The position numbers and the translations under genes are program-made. Positions 7,971 to 17,532 of a stretch of 64,000 nt of DNA are shown here, piece by piece; positions within the stretch are counted from its first letter, which is position 1; each line of letters begins with the position of its first letter. This DNA is from an uncultured Aquimarina sp. (GTDB taxonomy: Bacteria; Bacteroidota; Bacteroidia; Flavobacteriales; Flavobacteriaceae), in NCBI GenBank assembly GCA_947500505.1, contig CANMSL010000005.1:1-64000 (forward strand). Reading direction: 5' to 3'. The notes beneath the pieces were generated by a model. It worked only from the letters and a program-made list of their open reading frames with translations, was not told where the DNA came from and did no database searches.

Positions 7971-8527
7971 TTATAACTAGGGTTTTCTGGAGCATTTGAC
8001 CATAAAAGATATTCTCCGCCCAATTCTATCATTTTTTCTTTCCAGAATGTATTGTAAGATTTACCTATAATGTTTTTTTCGTAGGTGTTTTTTACAATAA
8101 CCCAAGAATTTCCTTCTAACTCCTGAATCAACTGTTCTGCATCCCAACCTGAGTATCCCAAAAAAAATCGAATCTCATTCGGAGTTATTTTACTCTGAGC
8201 AATCAAGTCCGATACCACAGAAAAATCACCTCCCCAGTAAATTCCAGAAGAAATTTCTACACTATTAGGTATTAAATCAGGGATTTTATGAATAAAGTAT
8301 AGATTATCTTGTTCTACTGGACCACCATTGTAAATTTTAAATTCTGATTCTACCTCGGGTACCAAGTCAGATAGCACATAGTCTAGCGGTTTGTTCATAA
8401 TAAATCCAATAGAACCATGTTCACTATGGTCAGCTAGTAGTACAACCGAACGATTAAAAGAGACATCACCAATGATGGATGGTTCTGCAATAAGAAGATG
8501 TCCTTTCGCGGGTTGAAGTGATATCAT
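7967..8527 (-). CDS. YqgE/AlgH family protein
   Basis: This 186-residue protein of the DUF179 family begins with the conserved pattern KGHLLIAEPSI, followed by FNRSVVLLADH and GSIGFIMNKPL. C-terminal GYSGWDAEQLIQE is also characteristic. The molecular role is not established. The fold is a compact alpha/beta domain and the protein is cytoplasmic. It lies downstream of hupB and fmt in the same direction, but HU has its own promoter and terminator, so it is probably transcribed separately. Confidence 0.92.
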   Translation of the reverse strand: MISLQPAKGHLLIAEPSIIGDVSFNRSVVLLADHSEHGSIGFIMNKPLDYVLSDLVPEVESEFKIYNGGPVEQDNLYFIHKIPDLIPNSVEISSGIYWGGDFSVVSDLIAQSKITPNEIRFFLGYSGWDAEQLIQELEGNSWVIVKNTYEKNIIGKSYNTFWKEKMIELGGEYLLWSNAPENPSYN

Positions 8528-8603
8528 GGATGGTGTAGTTTATATTAAAACTAAATAATTATTTCTAATAATCAAAGAGTATGCTTGATTTTTACAGTTA
8601 TCC

Positions 8604-8634
8604 ATAAAAAAAGCCCCCTAAAAAGGGAGCTTTC
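8604..8634 (-). terminator. Terminator of the HU gene
   Basis: On the minus strand AGCTCCC and GGGGGCT form a stem around TTTTTA, followed by a run of T. It lies about 25 bases after the HU stop codon. Confidence 0.8.
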
Positions 8635-8656
8635 TATAATATCAAAACTAATTAAA

Positions 8657-8929
8657 TTAGTTAACTGAACTAGATAAATCTGCACCAGCTTTGAACTTTA
8701 CAACGTTTTTAGCAGCAATCTTGATAGTTTTTCCAGTTTGAGGGTTTCTACCTTCTCTCGCAGCTCTTTTAGAAACTGACCAAGAACCGAATCCTACTAA
8801 AGAAACACGGTCACCCTTTTTAAGAGAACCTTCAACATTTCCTAAGAAAGATTCTAAAGCTTTCTTTGCTGCTGCTTTTGTAATTCCAGCATCAGCTGCC
8901 ATTGCATCGATTAATTCTGTTTTGTTCAT
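8657..8929 (-). CDS. hup: HU-family nucleoid DNA-binding protein
   Basis: This 90-residue histone-like protein binds and bends DNA as a dimer. It shows the full HU pattern: MNKTELIDAMA at the start, GFGSWSVSKRAAREGRNPQTG over the beta-arm (about 47-66, including the R-N-P tip) and VVKFKAG at the end. It is monocistronic, with a strong promoter upstream and a terminator downstream. Confidence 0.97.
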   Translation of the reverse strand: MNKTELIDAMAADAGITKAAAKKALESFLGNVEGSLKKGDRVSLVGFGSWSVSKRAAREGRNPQTGKTIKIAAKNVVKFKAGADLSSSVN

Positions 8930-8983
8930 AATTCTGTTTTTAAATTAATTGTTGGTTAAACCAAATTTTTGTTAAACGCTCTA

Positions 8984-9013
8984 CAAATTTATACGGATTT
9001 ATGATTCATGCAA
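8984..9013 (-). promoter_or_regulatory. Promoter of the HU gene
   Basis: On the minus strand TTG (9011-9013), a 19-base spacer and TAAATTTG (8984-8991) match the Bacteroidota consensus closely. The start codon lies 54 bases downstream. Confidence 0.8.
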
Positions 9014-9115
9014 GGATTAGCCCAGTAAATACGGGGATTTGTTGATAACTCAAGGCGATTGTTAATAAACAAGTATGATTTCTATGAATTTTCTTACTCT
9101 AGTGATAGCAAGGGT

Positions 9116-10063
9116 TTAGCCCATTTTAGCATCCTTATAAAAGGTATATCCATTCAGTAGCGCGCTAGTATCCATAGCCTTTTTCCCCGGAAGTTGAATC
9201 TTATTAAGAATTATGTACCCCTTAATCACTGCTACTTTGATCACGGAATCTTCAACAATGATCTTTCCGATATCAAAATTATGCTCTTGAAGCTCCATTT
9301 CTGCTTCATACACTTTTATAGCAATTTCTTCTCCTTTATTATATAAAATACACCAGGCAGATGGATATGGGCTTAAACCTCTTATGAGGTTGTAAATAGT
9401 ATGCATATCATTATTCCAGTTGATTTTAGTATTATCACGGTGCAGTTTATATGCTGTTTTTAGTTCTTTTTCTTCATATTGTTTTTTTGTGGTAACCGTT
9501 TCATTTTCTATGGCTTTAATAGTTTCAATAACTAATAGAGCTCCCACTTTCATTAATTTATCGTGAAGTATTCCAGCAGTATCGTTATCTAGTATTTTGA
9601 TTTCCTTTTGTTGAATAATATGACCTGTATCTATTTTTTCGTCAATAAAAAAAGTAGTAATCCCTGTTTTTTTTTCTCCATTAATAATAGCCCAGTTAAT
9701 TGGAGCTGCTCCTCTATAATCAGGAAGTAACGATGCATGAAGATTAAAGGTTCCATATTCTGGCATATCCCAGACAACTTTTGGTAACATTCTAAAAGCA
9801 ACAACGATATTTAGATTAGCTTGTAGCTCATTTAATTCTTTAATAAAGCTTTCATCCTTTAGGTTAGTAGGTTGTAATATTCTTAAATTTTTAGACAAAG
9901 CGTATTCCTTTACTGCTGATGCGCGAAGTTTTCTTCCTCTTCCTGCTGGTCTGTCTGGTGCTGTAATAACACCTACTACATTATAATTGCTTTCTATAAT
10001 TGTTTTTAGGGTTTCTACCGCAAAATCGGGAGTTCCCATAAATAAAATTCGTAAATCTCTCAT
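9116..10063 (-). CDS. fmt: Methionyl-tRNA formyltransferase
   Basis: The enzyme formylates initiator Met-tRNA with 10-formyl-tetrahydrofolate. It has 315 residues, as usual. The substrate loop GVITAPDRPAGRGRKL (31-46) is present, as is the active-site block NLHASLLPDYRGAAP (107-121) with Asn107 and His109, and the catalytic Asp is D145 in IDTG. The C-terminal OB-like domain starts near 205. The gene follows the RecQ gene with a 6-base gap in what looks like one operon with the ATPase gene at 11968. Confidence 0.97.
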   Translation of the reverse strand: MRDLRILFMGTPDFAVETLKTIIESNYNVVGVITAPDRPAGRGRKLRASAVKEYALSKNLRILQPTNLKDESFIKELNELQANLNIVVAFRMLPKVVWDMPEYGTFNLHASLLPDYRGAAPINWAIINGEKKTGITTFFIDEKIDTGHIIQQKEIKILDNDTAGILHDKLMKVGALLVIETIKAIENETVTTKKQYEEKELKTAYKLHRDNTKINWNNDMHTIYNLIRGLSPYPSAWCILYNKGEEIAIKVYEAEMELQEHNFDIGKIIVEDSVIKVAVIKGYIILNKIQLPGKKAMDTSALLNGYTFYKDAKMG

Positions 10064-10069
10064 TATATC

Positions 10070-11965
10070 TTATACTAGTTGATAGTTGTTATAGGAATTA
10101 ATTTTAATGATATTATGTTCATTTAGCTCTCTTAATACTTCGAGTGCAGTTTCTTCGGGGCATTTTAATTGAGTTAGGATGTCTCTAGAGGATAACTGGT
10201 TGTTCTCTAAAAGTGCTATGATGTTACTTCTAACTTGATCAATATCAATTGTAACAACTCTTTTAGAAACACAAACACTACAAATACCACAGTCTTCGGA
10301 ATCTTTTTCTCCAAAGTAGGCGAGTAATTGTCTACTTCTACATACGGATTCATTCTGCACAAAACGAATCATTGCTTTTACTTGATCCGCTTTAGAAGTT
10401 TTTAGTTCTTTGATGTATGGTTTTACTCTATTTATAGTGTGATCATCTTCTCGAGGAACTAGAAATACGATATCAGCATCAGTAAGCGTATGATGAAATT
10501 GAAGCAATTCTGCGTCCTGTAACTTTTTTAGCGTATGGATCACATTTGCTTCCGTAGTATTTACTTTTGATGCTATTAATGATATATTCACCTTTACTTC
10601 TTCATCAAAAATACCACCATAGGTACGTAATATGGCTTTGGTGATTAATTCTAAATGCGAATTGTCTTCTAAATATTTCAGAAGTTGGTTACCACTAACT
10701 ATGATTTGAATGGCACTTTTTTTGGTAAATTTCTGTGTAAAATTTAGTATACTACAACGATCTAAAAACTGAAGTGCATTATACGTCATAAGTGTATTAA
10801 GGTCATAGGTTTTGCAAAAGGCATTAAAATTGAAACCGTAAATAGATTGCTCTCCTTCTCCATAAGATATTCTGAAATAATTACACAGTTTACGATATAC
10901 TAATTTCACAAAATCTACATCTGGTAGTACTTTAATAAATTGATTTTGTACCCGAAGAATATCATTTTCGTTTTTAAAAAGAAACGCATATGAAGTTTCA
11001 CCATCACGACCAGCTCTTCCAGCCTCTTGGAAATAACTTTCTATACTCTCCGGAATATTGTAATGTATAATGGTTCTTACATTTGCTTTGTCGATACCCA
11101 TACCAAAAGCATTTGTAGCTACCATTACGCTAATCTTTTCTGTTAACCATTTCTGAAAACGTATTGTTTTTTCTTTCGCGTCGACACCACCATGGTAAAA
11201 CGTGGCTGTATATCCGCTTGCATTTAAAAAATCACTTATTTCTATAGCTGATTTTCGATTTCTGACATAGATGATAGAGGATCCTTTATATCGATTCAGA
11301 ATACGGATAAGTTTATCATTTTTATCCAAGGTGTGATATACCATATATCCCAAATTACCTCTAAAAAAAGATTGTCTGTATATTTTAGGTTGAAATAAAT
11401 CCAGTTCCTTAATAATATCATCAATGACTTTTGGAGTAGCAGATGCTGTTAAGGCGATCATAGGCACCGCAGGATGAATCTCTCTCAGGATCTTTATTTT
11501 CTTGTAGGAGGGACGAAAATCATTACCCCATTGCGAAATACAATGCGCTTCATCAATGGCAATAAGGTTAATATTCATCTTTTTAAGTCGTTCTTTCACT
11601 AAATCCTGCTGTAGGCGTTCTGGTGATAGATACAGGAATTTATAATTTCCATAGATACAATTGTCCAGTAACGTATCTAATTCAGAATATTTTATGCCGC
11701 TAGTAAGTGCGATTGCTTTAATCCCTTTCTGTTGCAGGTGTTGTACCTGATCCTGCATCAAAGCTATAAGAGGTGATATTACAACACAGATTCCTGGTTT
11801 TAGAAGGGCAGGTATCTGAAAACAGATGGATTTACCTCCACCAGTCGGGAGTAGCGCAAAAGTGTCGTTATTATCAATAACAGCGTTGATAATTTCTTCC
11901 TGTAAAGGTCTGAAAGTATCATAATTCCAATTTTCCTTTAATAGCTGGATTGGGGTAGTCATCAA
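10070..11965 (-). CDS. recQ: RecQ-family ATP-dependent DNA helicase
   Basis: This superfamily 2 3'-5' DNA helicase acts in recombination and repair. Walker A is TGGGKS (41-46), the DEAH box is at 138-141 within IDEAHCISQWGNDFRP, and motif VI is QEAGRAGRDG. A RecQ zinc-binding cysteine set, CRSR then CGICSVC, lies at about 545-570. A short winged-helix-like segment closes the protein, and no HRDC domain is evident in its 631 residues. This matches the shorter of the RecQ forms found in Bacteroidota. The start codon is 3 bases from the stop of the upstream ATPase gene, so the two are probably co-transcribed. Confidence 0.95.
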   Translation of the reverse strand: MMTTPIQLLKENWNYDTFRPLQEEIINAVIDNNDTFALLPTGGGKSICFQIPALLKPGICVVISPLIALMQDQVQHLQQKGIKAIALTSGIKYSELDTLLDNCIYGNYKFLYLSPERLQQDLVKERLKKMNINLIAIDEAHCISQWGNDFRPSYKKIKILREIHPAVPMIALTASATPKVIDDIIKELDLFQPKIYRQSFFRGNLGYMVYHTLDKNDKLIRILNRYKGSSIIYVRNRKSAIEISDFLNASGYTATFYHGGVDAKEKTIRFQKWLTEKISVMVATNAFGMGIDKANVRTIIHYNIPESIESYFQEAGRAGRDGETSYAFLFKNENDILRVQNQFIKVLPDVDFVKLVYRKLCNYFRISYGEGEQSIYGFNFNAFCKTYDLNTLMTYNALQFLDRCSILNFTQKFTKKSAIQIIVSGNQLLKYLEDNSHLELITKAILRTYGGIFDEEVKVNISLIASKVNTTEANVIHTLKKLQDAELLQFHHTLTDADIVFLVPREDDHTINRVKPYIKELKTSKADQVKAMIRFVQNESVCRSRQLLAYFGEKDSEDCGICSVCVSKRVVTIDIDQVRSNIIALLENNQLSSRDILTQLKCPEETALEVLRELNEHNIIKINSYNNYQLV

Positions 11966-11967
11966 TA

Positions 11968-12534
11968 CTATACTCTTATATTTACGTGTTGTAATATAAA
12001 GGTACTACGTTCTTTTACATTTCCAAAAGGAACCTCGATACAATTGTATCCAAATTTTGAATAAGTTTCTAATAGATGTTGATGAATCTGTTGTGCCTCT
12101 TCAAAACTTTCATAGCGTTCATCATCAGAAATATAGATTTCTTTCCACGGGGGTAACAAGAATACCTTATCATAAATATAATCTTTACAGGCGTTTATAA
12201 ATGTCTCGTCATACGTTTGCTTAAAAAGATCCATATATGCGAGGACATCCGGAATTCCTCGATCATAAAAAACGATCTCCTTTTCATCTGCAATTTGATC
12301 TTTGTATTGGTGTATTCTTCCCTTTAACAATTGCATATTAAAATTGTATGGATCTGCAACAGAGACTATAGGGTTGGAAACGATTTCAATGGAATTATCA
12401 CGATCCTTTGCAGCCTGAGTTACACTTCTGATAAACTCAGGAAAACAGAAAAAACCTTTTTCTTCAAGTTTTTTAATAATGGATGTTTTTCCAGTAGAAG
12501 GCCCTCCTGTGATTACTATTTTATGTTTTGCCAA
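11968..12534 (-). CDS. NadR-like AAA ATPase (P-loop kinase-like)
   Basis: This 188-residue P-loop protein has Walker A GPSTGKTS (11-18) and the pattern FPEFIRSVTQAA, as in the AAA_28/NadR kinase-like family. FYDRGIPDVLAYMD is a Walker-B-like segment, and a lid segment with PPWKEIY follows. Related proteins phosphorylate small substrates such as ribosylnicotinamide, but the substrate is unknown here. It is the first gene of a tight operon with recQ and fmt (gaps of 2 and 4 bases). Confidence 0.85.
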   Translation of the reverse strand: MAKHKIVITGGPSTGKTSIIKKLEEKGFFCFPEFIRSVTQAAKDRDNSIEIVSNPIVSVADPYNFNMQLLKGRIHQYKDQIADEKEIVFYDRGIPDVLAYMDLFKQTYDETFINACKDYIYDKVFLLPPWKEIYISDDERYESFEEAQQIHQHLLETYSKFGYNCIEVPFGNVKERSTFILQHVNIRV

Positions 12535-12718
12535 AGAGATATTTTTTTGCGTGCTAATGTCGGAATTATTAAATGATTTTGAAAATACTTTGATAAGTAT
12601 ACCATAAAGCTCTGTTAAAGTTCAATTTGTCCACTTTTATTTTTAGTAACTTAAGAAACCAAATAGTGACTAAAAAGTTATTTAGACTAATTAAATACAA
12701 ATCCTAAAATTAAAACTC

Positions 12719-13180
12719 ATGCCTGTTTATAATCTAAAAGTAAATGGTCAATCATTTTCGGTAGAAACTGATGAAGACACACCTCTCTTATGGGTGCTAC
12801 GTGATCATTTTGATCTGGTTGGAACCAAATTTGGTTGTGGTATCGGACAATGCGGAGCTTGTACCATTCATGCAGATGGAGTTGCGACCAGAAGCTGTTT
12901 GTTAAAAGTTTCTGTCGCGACAGAAATGGATATCAAAACAATAGAAGGTTTGTCTAAAGATGTTTCACATCCAGTGCAACAAGCCTGGAAAGAAATTGAT
13001 GTGCCACAATGCGGATACTGCCAGGCCGGTCAAATTATGACAGCAGCAGCCTTTCTAGAACAAAATCCAAACCCAAGCAGAGAAGAGATAAGGAATGCGA
13101 TGAGCGGCAATATTTGTAGATGTGCTTCTTATAATAGAATCGAAAAAGCAGTACAACAAGCTGCAAGTAAAATAAGTTAA
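12719..13180 (+). CDS. 2Fe-2S subunit of a molybdenum hydroxylase (IorA-like)
   Basis: This 153-residue iron-sulfur subunit belongs to the xanthine oxidase family, probably of the isoquinoline 1-oxidoreductase / aldehyde oxidase type. The plant-type ferredoxin motif is CGIGQCGAC followed by a fourth Cys in RSC, and the second cluster uses CGYC and CRC. It carries electrons from the Mo site in the following gene to an acceptor. No FAD subunit gene is present, as is normal for the IorAB type. It starts the four-gene operon 12719-17050. Confidence 0.94.
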   Translation: MPVYNLKVNGQSFSVETDEDTPLLWVLRDHFDLVGTKFGCGIGQCGACTIHADGVATRSCLLKVSVATEMDIKTIEGLSKDVSHPVQQAWKEIDVPQCGYCQAGQIMTAAAFLEQNPNPSREEIRNAMSGNICRCASYNRIEKAVQQAASKIS

Positions 13181-13199
13181 TCAATTAAATCCTATCATA

Positions 13200-15362
13200 A
13201 TGAAACGTATAACGACTCCTTCTGTAAGTAGAAGGTCATTTATAAGAACATCGGCATTAGCTAGTGGAGGAATCTTGATTGGTTTTAATTTATTTCAGGC
13301 TTGTAAACCAGAAGTTGCTCCTCCTACAGATATTATAGATATTGCTGATCTCAACTTTAACGATTTTAATGCTTTTATAAAAATTGCAGATAACGGGATG
13401 GTAACAATTTTTTCACCAAATCCTGAAATTGGACAAGGCGTAAAAACGTCTATGCCAATGCTTATCGCCGAAGAATTGGATGTCGCCTGGAAGAATGTGC
13501 ACGTAGTTCAGGGAGCTTTAGATACCGAAAACTTCACACGACAAGTAGCCGGTGGAAGTCAATCTCTTAGACAAGGTTGGGAACCATTGCGACAAACAGG
13601 AGCTACGACCAGACAGATGCTGGTCAATGCAGCCGCTTCCAAGTGGGGTGTTGATCCTGATACCTGTAGCACTAAGAATGGAGTTATCAAAAACAGTAAT
13701 GGTGATCAACTGGGGTATGGCGAAGTAGTGAAAGAAGCCGCTGCTTTAAAAGTTCCGGAGAATATAAAACTTAAAGATCCAAAAGATTTTAAAATTATCG
13801 GTCAGGATATACCTAACGTAGATATTGATAAAATTATAACTGGAAAACCTTTATATGGATTGGATTATAAAGAAAAAGGTATGGTCTATGTGTCTGTGCT
13901 GAGACCGCCAGCTTTTGGAAAAAAATTAAATGATTTTGATGCTACCGAAGCAAAAGCAGTTTCCGGAGTCGTAGATGTATTTAAGTTTGGTGATAAAATT
14001 GCAGTATTAGCAGAAAACACTTGGTCGGCTATGAAAGGCAAAAAAGCCTTGCAGACAAAATGGACTGATGATTCTAAGCTTGAAAACACAAAGGATCACG
14101 ATAAAATATTGACCAATCTTTTAAATGGTGATGAATTTAATACGATGAGAGCTGATGGTAATGTTAAAAAGGCATTTGCATCTGCAGATAAAGTGTTAGA
14201 AAGAGTTTACGAATCTCCTTTTCTTCCTCACAACTGTATGGAACCTATGAATTTCTTTGCCCACGTTACAGATGAGAAAGTTAGATTAGTGGGCCCGATA
14301 CAAACACCTGCGGGAACTGCCAGAAGAGTGGCGGAAATGCTAGAAAGAAAGCCAGAAGAAGTTTCTGTTGAGATGACCAGAATGGGTGGTGGTTTCGGAA
14401 GAAGGTTATATGGTGATTTTGCATTGGAAGCAGCAGAAATTTCTAATATATCTAAAAAACCGGTAAAAGTAGTTTATTCTAGAGAAGATGATATGTCTGC
14501 AGGAATTTATAGACCTGCGATTAAATATAAAATTAGTGCAGCTATTAAAGATGGCAAGTTAACAGGATATCATCTTAAAGAAGCTGCTGTTAATTCTAAT
14601 ATGTATGGACTGATTCCAAACTTCTTTCCAGCGGGAGCCGTTGAGAATTATCAGGTGGATGTAGCAAAATATGATAGTAATATTACTATAGGTGCGTGGA
14701 GAGCTCCTTATACTAATTTTCTGGCTTTTGCCGAACAAAGCTTTTTTGATGATTTGGCAGAATTAATGGAAGTTGACAACATTCAGCTTCGATTAGATTT
14801 ATTACAGAATGTAAAAGGACATAAGGATGAAAGAATTCAATATTCTCCGGAGAGATTAGAACAAGTCATTAAAAAAGCAGTTGAGAAATCCGAATGGGGT
14901 AAAAAACCAGATGGTGTTTACCAGGGATTTAGCTCTTATTACTGTCATAATACTCACGTTGCCGAAGTTGCCGATGTGGTATTGGTCAATGACCAGCCAG
15001 TAGTCAAAAAAATTACCTGTGTTGTGGACTGCGGAATAGTAGTAAATCCCTTAGGTGCAAAAAATCAAATAGAAGGTGGTGTGATTGATGGAATTGGTCA
15101 TGCAATGTATGGAGATTTCTCTTTCGAGGATGGAAAGCCACAACACACCAATTTTGATACGTATCGTTTGATTCGTATGAATGAAACCCCTATTGTTGAA
15201 ACCCATTTTATAGAGAGTGATATAGCGCCTACAGGGCTAGGGGAACCGACATTACCACCAGCAGGCGCTGCAATAGCTAATGCTATAAAAGCAGCAAATG
15301 GCGTAAGGTTAACAAAACAACCTTTTATTAAGAATATGGAAAGTAAAGCAGTGTTGGGATAG
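13200..15362 (+). CDS. Molybdopterin-binding subunit of a molybdenum hydroxylase (IorB-like)
   Basis: The catalytic subunit has 720 residues. The N-terminus bears a Tat-type signal (SRRSFIRTSALASGG, 10-24) with a following Cys35 that could be lipidated, so the enzyme is exported folded with its cofactor. The Mo-site loop MGGGFGRR lies at about 396-403. The active-site Glu is in GLGEPTLPPAGAA near the C-terminus. Length and signal fit the isoquinoline 1-oxidoreductase beta / aldehyde dehydrogenase subgroup and not classical xanthine dehydrogenase. The substrate is unknown. Dedicated cofactor genes follow. Confidence 0.94.
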   Translation: MKRITTPSVSRRSFIRTSALASGGILIGFNLFQACKPEVAPPTDIIDIADLNFNDFNAFIKIADNGMVTIFSPNPEIGQGVKTSMPMLIAEELDVAWKNVHVVQGALDTENFTRQVAGGSQSLRQGWEPLRQTGATTRQMLVNAAASKWGVDPDTCSTKNGVIKNSNGDQLGYGEVVKEAAALKVPENIKLKDPKDFKIIGQDIPNVDIDKIITGKPLYGLDYKEKGMVYVSVLRPPAFGKKLNDFDATEAKAVSGVVDVFKFGDKIAVLAENTWSAMKGKKALQTKWTDDSKLENTKDHDKILTNLLNGDEFNTMRADGNVKKAFASADKVLERVYESPFLPHNCMEPMNFFAHVTDEKVRLVGPIQTPAGTARRVAEMLERKPEEVSVEMTRMGGGFGRRLYGDFALEAAEISNISKKPVKVVYSREDDMSAGIYRPAIKYKISAAIKDGKLTGYHLKEAAVNSNMYGLIPNFFPAGAVENYQVDVAKYDSNITIGAWRAPYTNFLAFAEQSFFDDLAELMEVDNIQLRLDLLQNVKGHKDERIQYSPERLEQVIKKAVEKSEWGKKPDGVYQGFSSYYCHNTHVAEVADVVLVNDQPVVKKITCVVDCGIVVNPLGAKNQIEGGVIDGIGHAMYGDFSFEDGKPQHTNFDTYRLIRMNETPIVETHFIESDIAPTGLGEPTLPPAGAAIANAIKAANGVRLTKQPFIKNMESKAVLG

Positions 15363-15365
15363 TAT

Positions 15366-16424
15366 ATGACACACGAATTTAAGGAAATAATAGTATCCTA
15401 TCAGAAAGCTATCCAGCAGGGAATACGAGCCGTCATTGCCACAGTGGTTGATGTTGATGGTTCATCATACCGAAGACCGGGAGTAGGAATGCTGATTCTG
15501 GAAAATGGACAAATGACTGGTGCTGTGAGCGGTGGTTGCGTAGAAAAAGAAGTGCTACGTCAATCTCAGTCGGTTTTTGCTACCAATCAGGCCAAAATGA
15601 TGACATATAATGGTAGATATCGTTTAGGTTGTGAAGGTACCTTATTTATTTTAATCGAACCTTTTTCTTTTAATCCCGAAACTATTACTAAAATACAGGA
15701 ATACCTGGGATCACGAAAACCTTTCGAAATTAGATCTTTTTATACTAAAGAAGAAGCGTCTGCTAGTACTATGGGCTCCATGGTTTATTTTGATGATTCC
15801 AAGGAATTTAAATTCTCAGACCAAATTAACGTTGACAGTATGAAGATGGATGCTGCTTTGGAGTGTTTTGAAAGAGAAATGCTACCCTGCTTTCGTTTAG
15901 TCATTATTGGATCAGAACATGATGCCATACAGCTTAGCACTATAGCTGGTGCAACCGGATGGGAAGTTTTATTGGTAAATTCGCCTAAAGACCCCAAAAA
16001 TACCTTAGATTTTCCGGGAACTAAACAGGTATTAAATCAATCTCCGGAAAATTTAGTGATTGATAAAGTAGATAAACAAACTGCCATTATCTTAATGACG
16101 CATAACTTTGCAAAAGATTTGTTGTATTTGCAGGCAATAAAAGACACAAATCCCATTTATATTGGATTGTTAGGACCTTCCAGAAGAAAAGAAAAGTTAC
16201 TATCATCTTTCATCGAATATTTTCCGGATGTAACAGATGAATTTCTGGATTGTATTCACGGACCTGCCGGACTTAACCTAGGTGCAGAGACGCCTCAGGA
16301 AATTGCAATTTCCATAATTTCAGAAATTCTTTCAGTGATTCGTGAACAGCAACCAATTCCATTACAAGATAAAAAAGGAGGAATTCACGGTTGTTCCCAA
16401 ACAACAACTTCAGATAGTTTATAA
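15366..16424 (+). CDS. XdhC-family molybdenum cofactor insertion/sulfuration protein
   Basis: The protein has 352 residues. The N-terminal XdhC/CoxI domain has GSSYRRPGVGMLI and GAVSGGCVEKEV, and the C-terminal Rossmann domain has GLLGPSRRKEKLL and IHGPAGLNLGAETPQEIA. XdhC proteins bind the cofactor, help install the terminal sulfido ligand and load it into the hydroxylase. It begins 3 bases after the catalytic-subunit gene and is clearly part of the operon. Confidence 0.94.
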   Translation: MTHEFKEIIVSYQKAIQQGIRAVIATVVDVDGSSYRRPGVGMLILENGQMTGAVSGGCVEKEVLRQSQSVFATNQAKMMTYNGRYRLGCEGTLFILIEPFSFNPETITKIQEYLGSRKPFEIRSFYTKEEASASTMGSMVYFDDSKEFKFSDQINVDSMKMDAALECFEREMLPCFRLVIIGSEHDAIQLSTIAGATGWEVLLVNSPKDPKNTLDFPGTKQVLNQSPENLVIDKVDKQTAIILMTHNFAKDLLYLQAIKDTNPIYIGLLGPSRRKEKLLSSFIEYFPDVTDEFLDCIHGPAGLNLGAETPQEIAISIISEILSVIREQQPIPLQDKKGGIHGCSQTTTSDSL

Positions 16425-16426
16425 AT

Positions 16427-17050
16427 ATTAAAGTTAAAATCGCACATATAATATTGGCCGCTGGATCTTCTAGTCGCATGGGGAGGCCAAAACAGTTATT
16501 ACCCTGGAAAAATACTTCATTAATTGCGAATGAGGTTGAAAAGTCAATACAACTGAAACAAGTTATGACTTATGTTATTTTGGGAGCTAATTTTGAAGTG
16601 ATTAAAAAAGAGATAGCACATTTTCCTGTTGAAATCCTTCATAACAAGAACTGGAAATTAGGAATGGGATCCTCTATTAGTTTTGGAATACAACAAACTC
16701 TTAAGAGTAAAGAAAACTTTGAAGCAGTACTGATTACATTGGTAGATCAACCATTGATTGATGAGGCTTACCTTACAAGTTTGATTTCAAAATTTAATCA
16801 AAATCAAGACGCAATTATTGCTACAGCAATGAAAGAAAGAATTGGAGTTCCTGCAATATTTCCAGGTCAATATTTTGAAGAGCTATCGGGTCTTAATGAA
16901 GATTATGGAGCACGTCATGTGATCAAGAATTATAAAGATCAAATAATCACCGTAGACGGAAAAGACAAAACAGATGATATTGATACAATCGAACAATATA
17001 AAGCATTGTGCAAACGGGTAAAAGAGAGAGCAAAGCATTCTGATTTGTAA
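16427..17050 (+). CDS. MocA-like molybdopterin nucleotidyltransferase
   Basis: This MobA/MocA-family protein should attach a nucleotide (probably CMP) to molybdopterin for the upstream hydroxylase. The nucleotide-binding signature is LAAGSSSRMGRPKQLLPW, and a DQPL segment (LVDQPLIDEAYL) supports the family. The best in-frame initiator in the usual set is TTG at 16454, but that would cut the first beta strand IAHIIL. In-frame codons continue up to ATT at 16427, 2 bases after the XdhC stop. I place the start there as an inference (rare ATT start, translational coupling). The 3' end is certain. Confidence 0.85.
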   Translation: MKVKIAHIILAAGSSSRMGRPKQLLPWKNTSLIANEVEKSIQLKQVMTYVILGANFEVIKKEIAHFPVEILHNKNWKLGMGSSISFGIQQTLKSKENFEAVLITLVDQPLIDEAYLTSLISKFNQNQDAIIATAMKERIGVPAIFPGQYFEELSGLNEDYGARHVIKNYKDQIITVDGKDKTDDIDTIEQYKALCKRVKERAKHSDL

Positions 17051-17087
17051 ATGAGAAGATGTATCTTTGTCAAAAATTTTGTGATAC

Positions 17088-17381
17088 ATGAGTGATGCTT
17101 CTAAATCTGAAGAATTTTATAAAAAACTAAAGGCCCAATTGGCAGACACTACATTGTGGCCAACAGCGTATCTATATAAATTTATTGTTCCTACCGATTC
17201 TGATAAGGTGAGTCAAATAGAAGGTATATTTGATAATCTTGGCGCTGTGATTACTACCAAGCAATCTAAAAACGGTAAATACACCAGCGTATCTGTTAAT
17301 GTACGAATGAAAAATCCGGATCACGTTATTATCAAGTATAAAGAAGTAGCAGTGCAGGTGGAAGGAGTTATTTCTCTATAA
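17088..17381 (+). CDS. DUF493 (YbeD-like) family protein
   Basis: This 97-residue protein resembles the YbeD/DUF493 family: an N-terminal YLYKFIVPTDSDKVSQIE, a central KQSKNGKYTSVSVNVRM and a closing strand. The fold is ferredoxin-like and resembles an ACT-type regulatory domain. The function is unestablished. It lies between the molybdenum operon and DUF4290 in the same direction. Confidence 0.85.
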   Translation: MSDASKSEEFYKKLKAQLADTTLWPTAYLYKFIVPTDSDKVSQIEGIFDNLGAVITTKQSKNGKYTSVSVNVRMKNPDHVIIKYKEVAVQVEGVISL

Positions 17382-17532
17382 CCAAATATTTTTATGCACT
17401 TCAATAAGCATACTGATTTTATTTTAGTATTTTGCAAACCAATTAATGAGCAACTGAAAAGTCTACACAGAAGCAAGTCTATTTTATAACTTACCATTCC
17501 TTTTTAGAAAAGCTCATACTACTATACATTTT

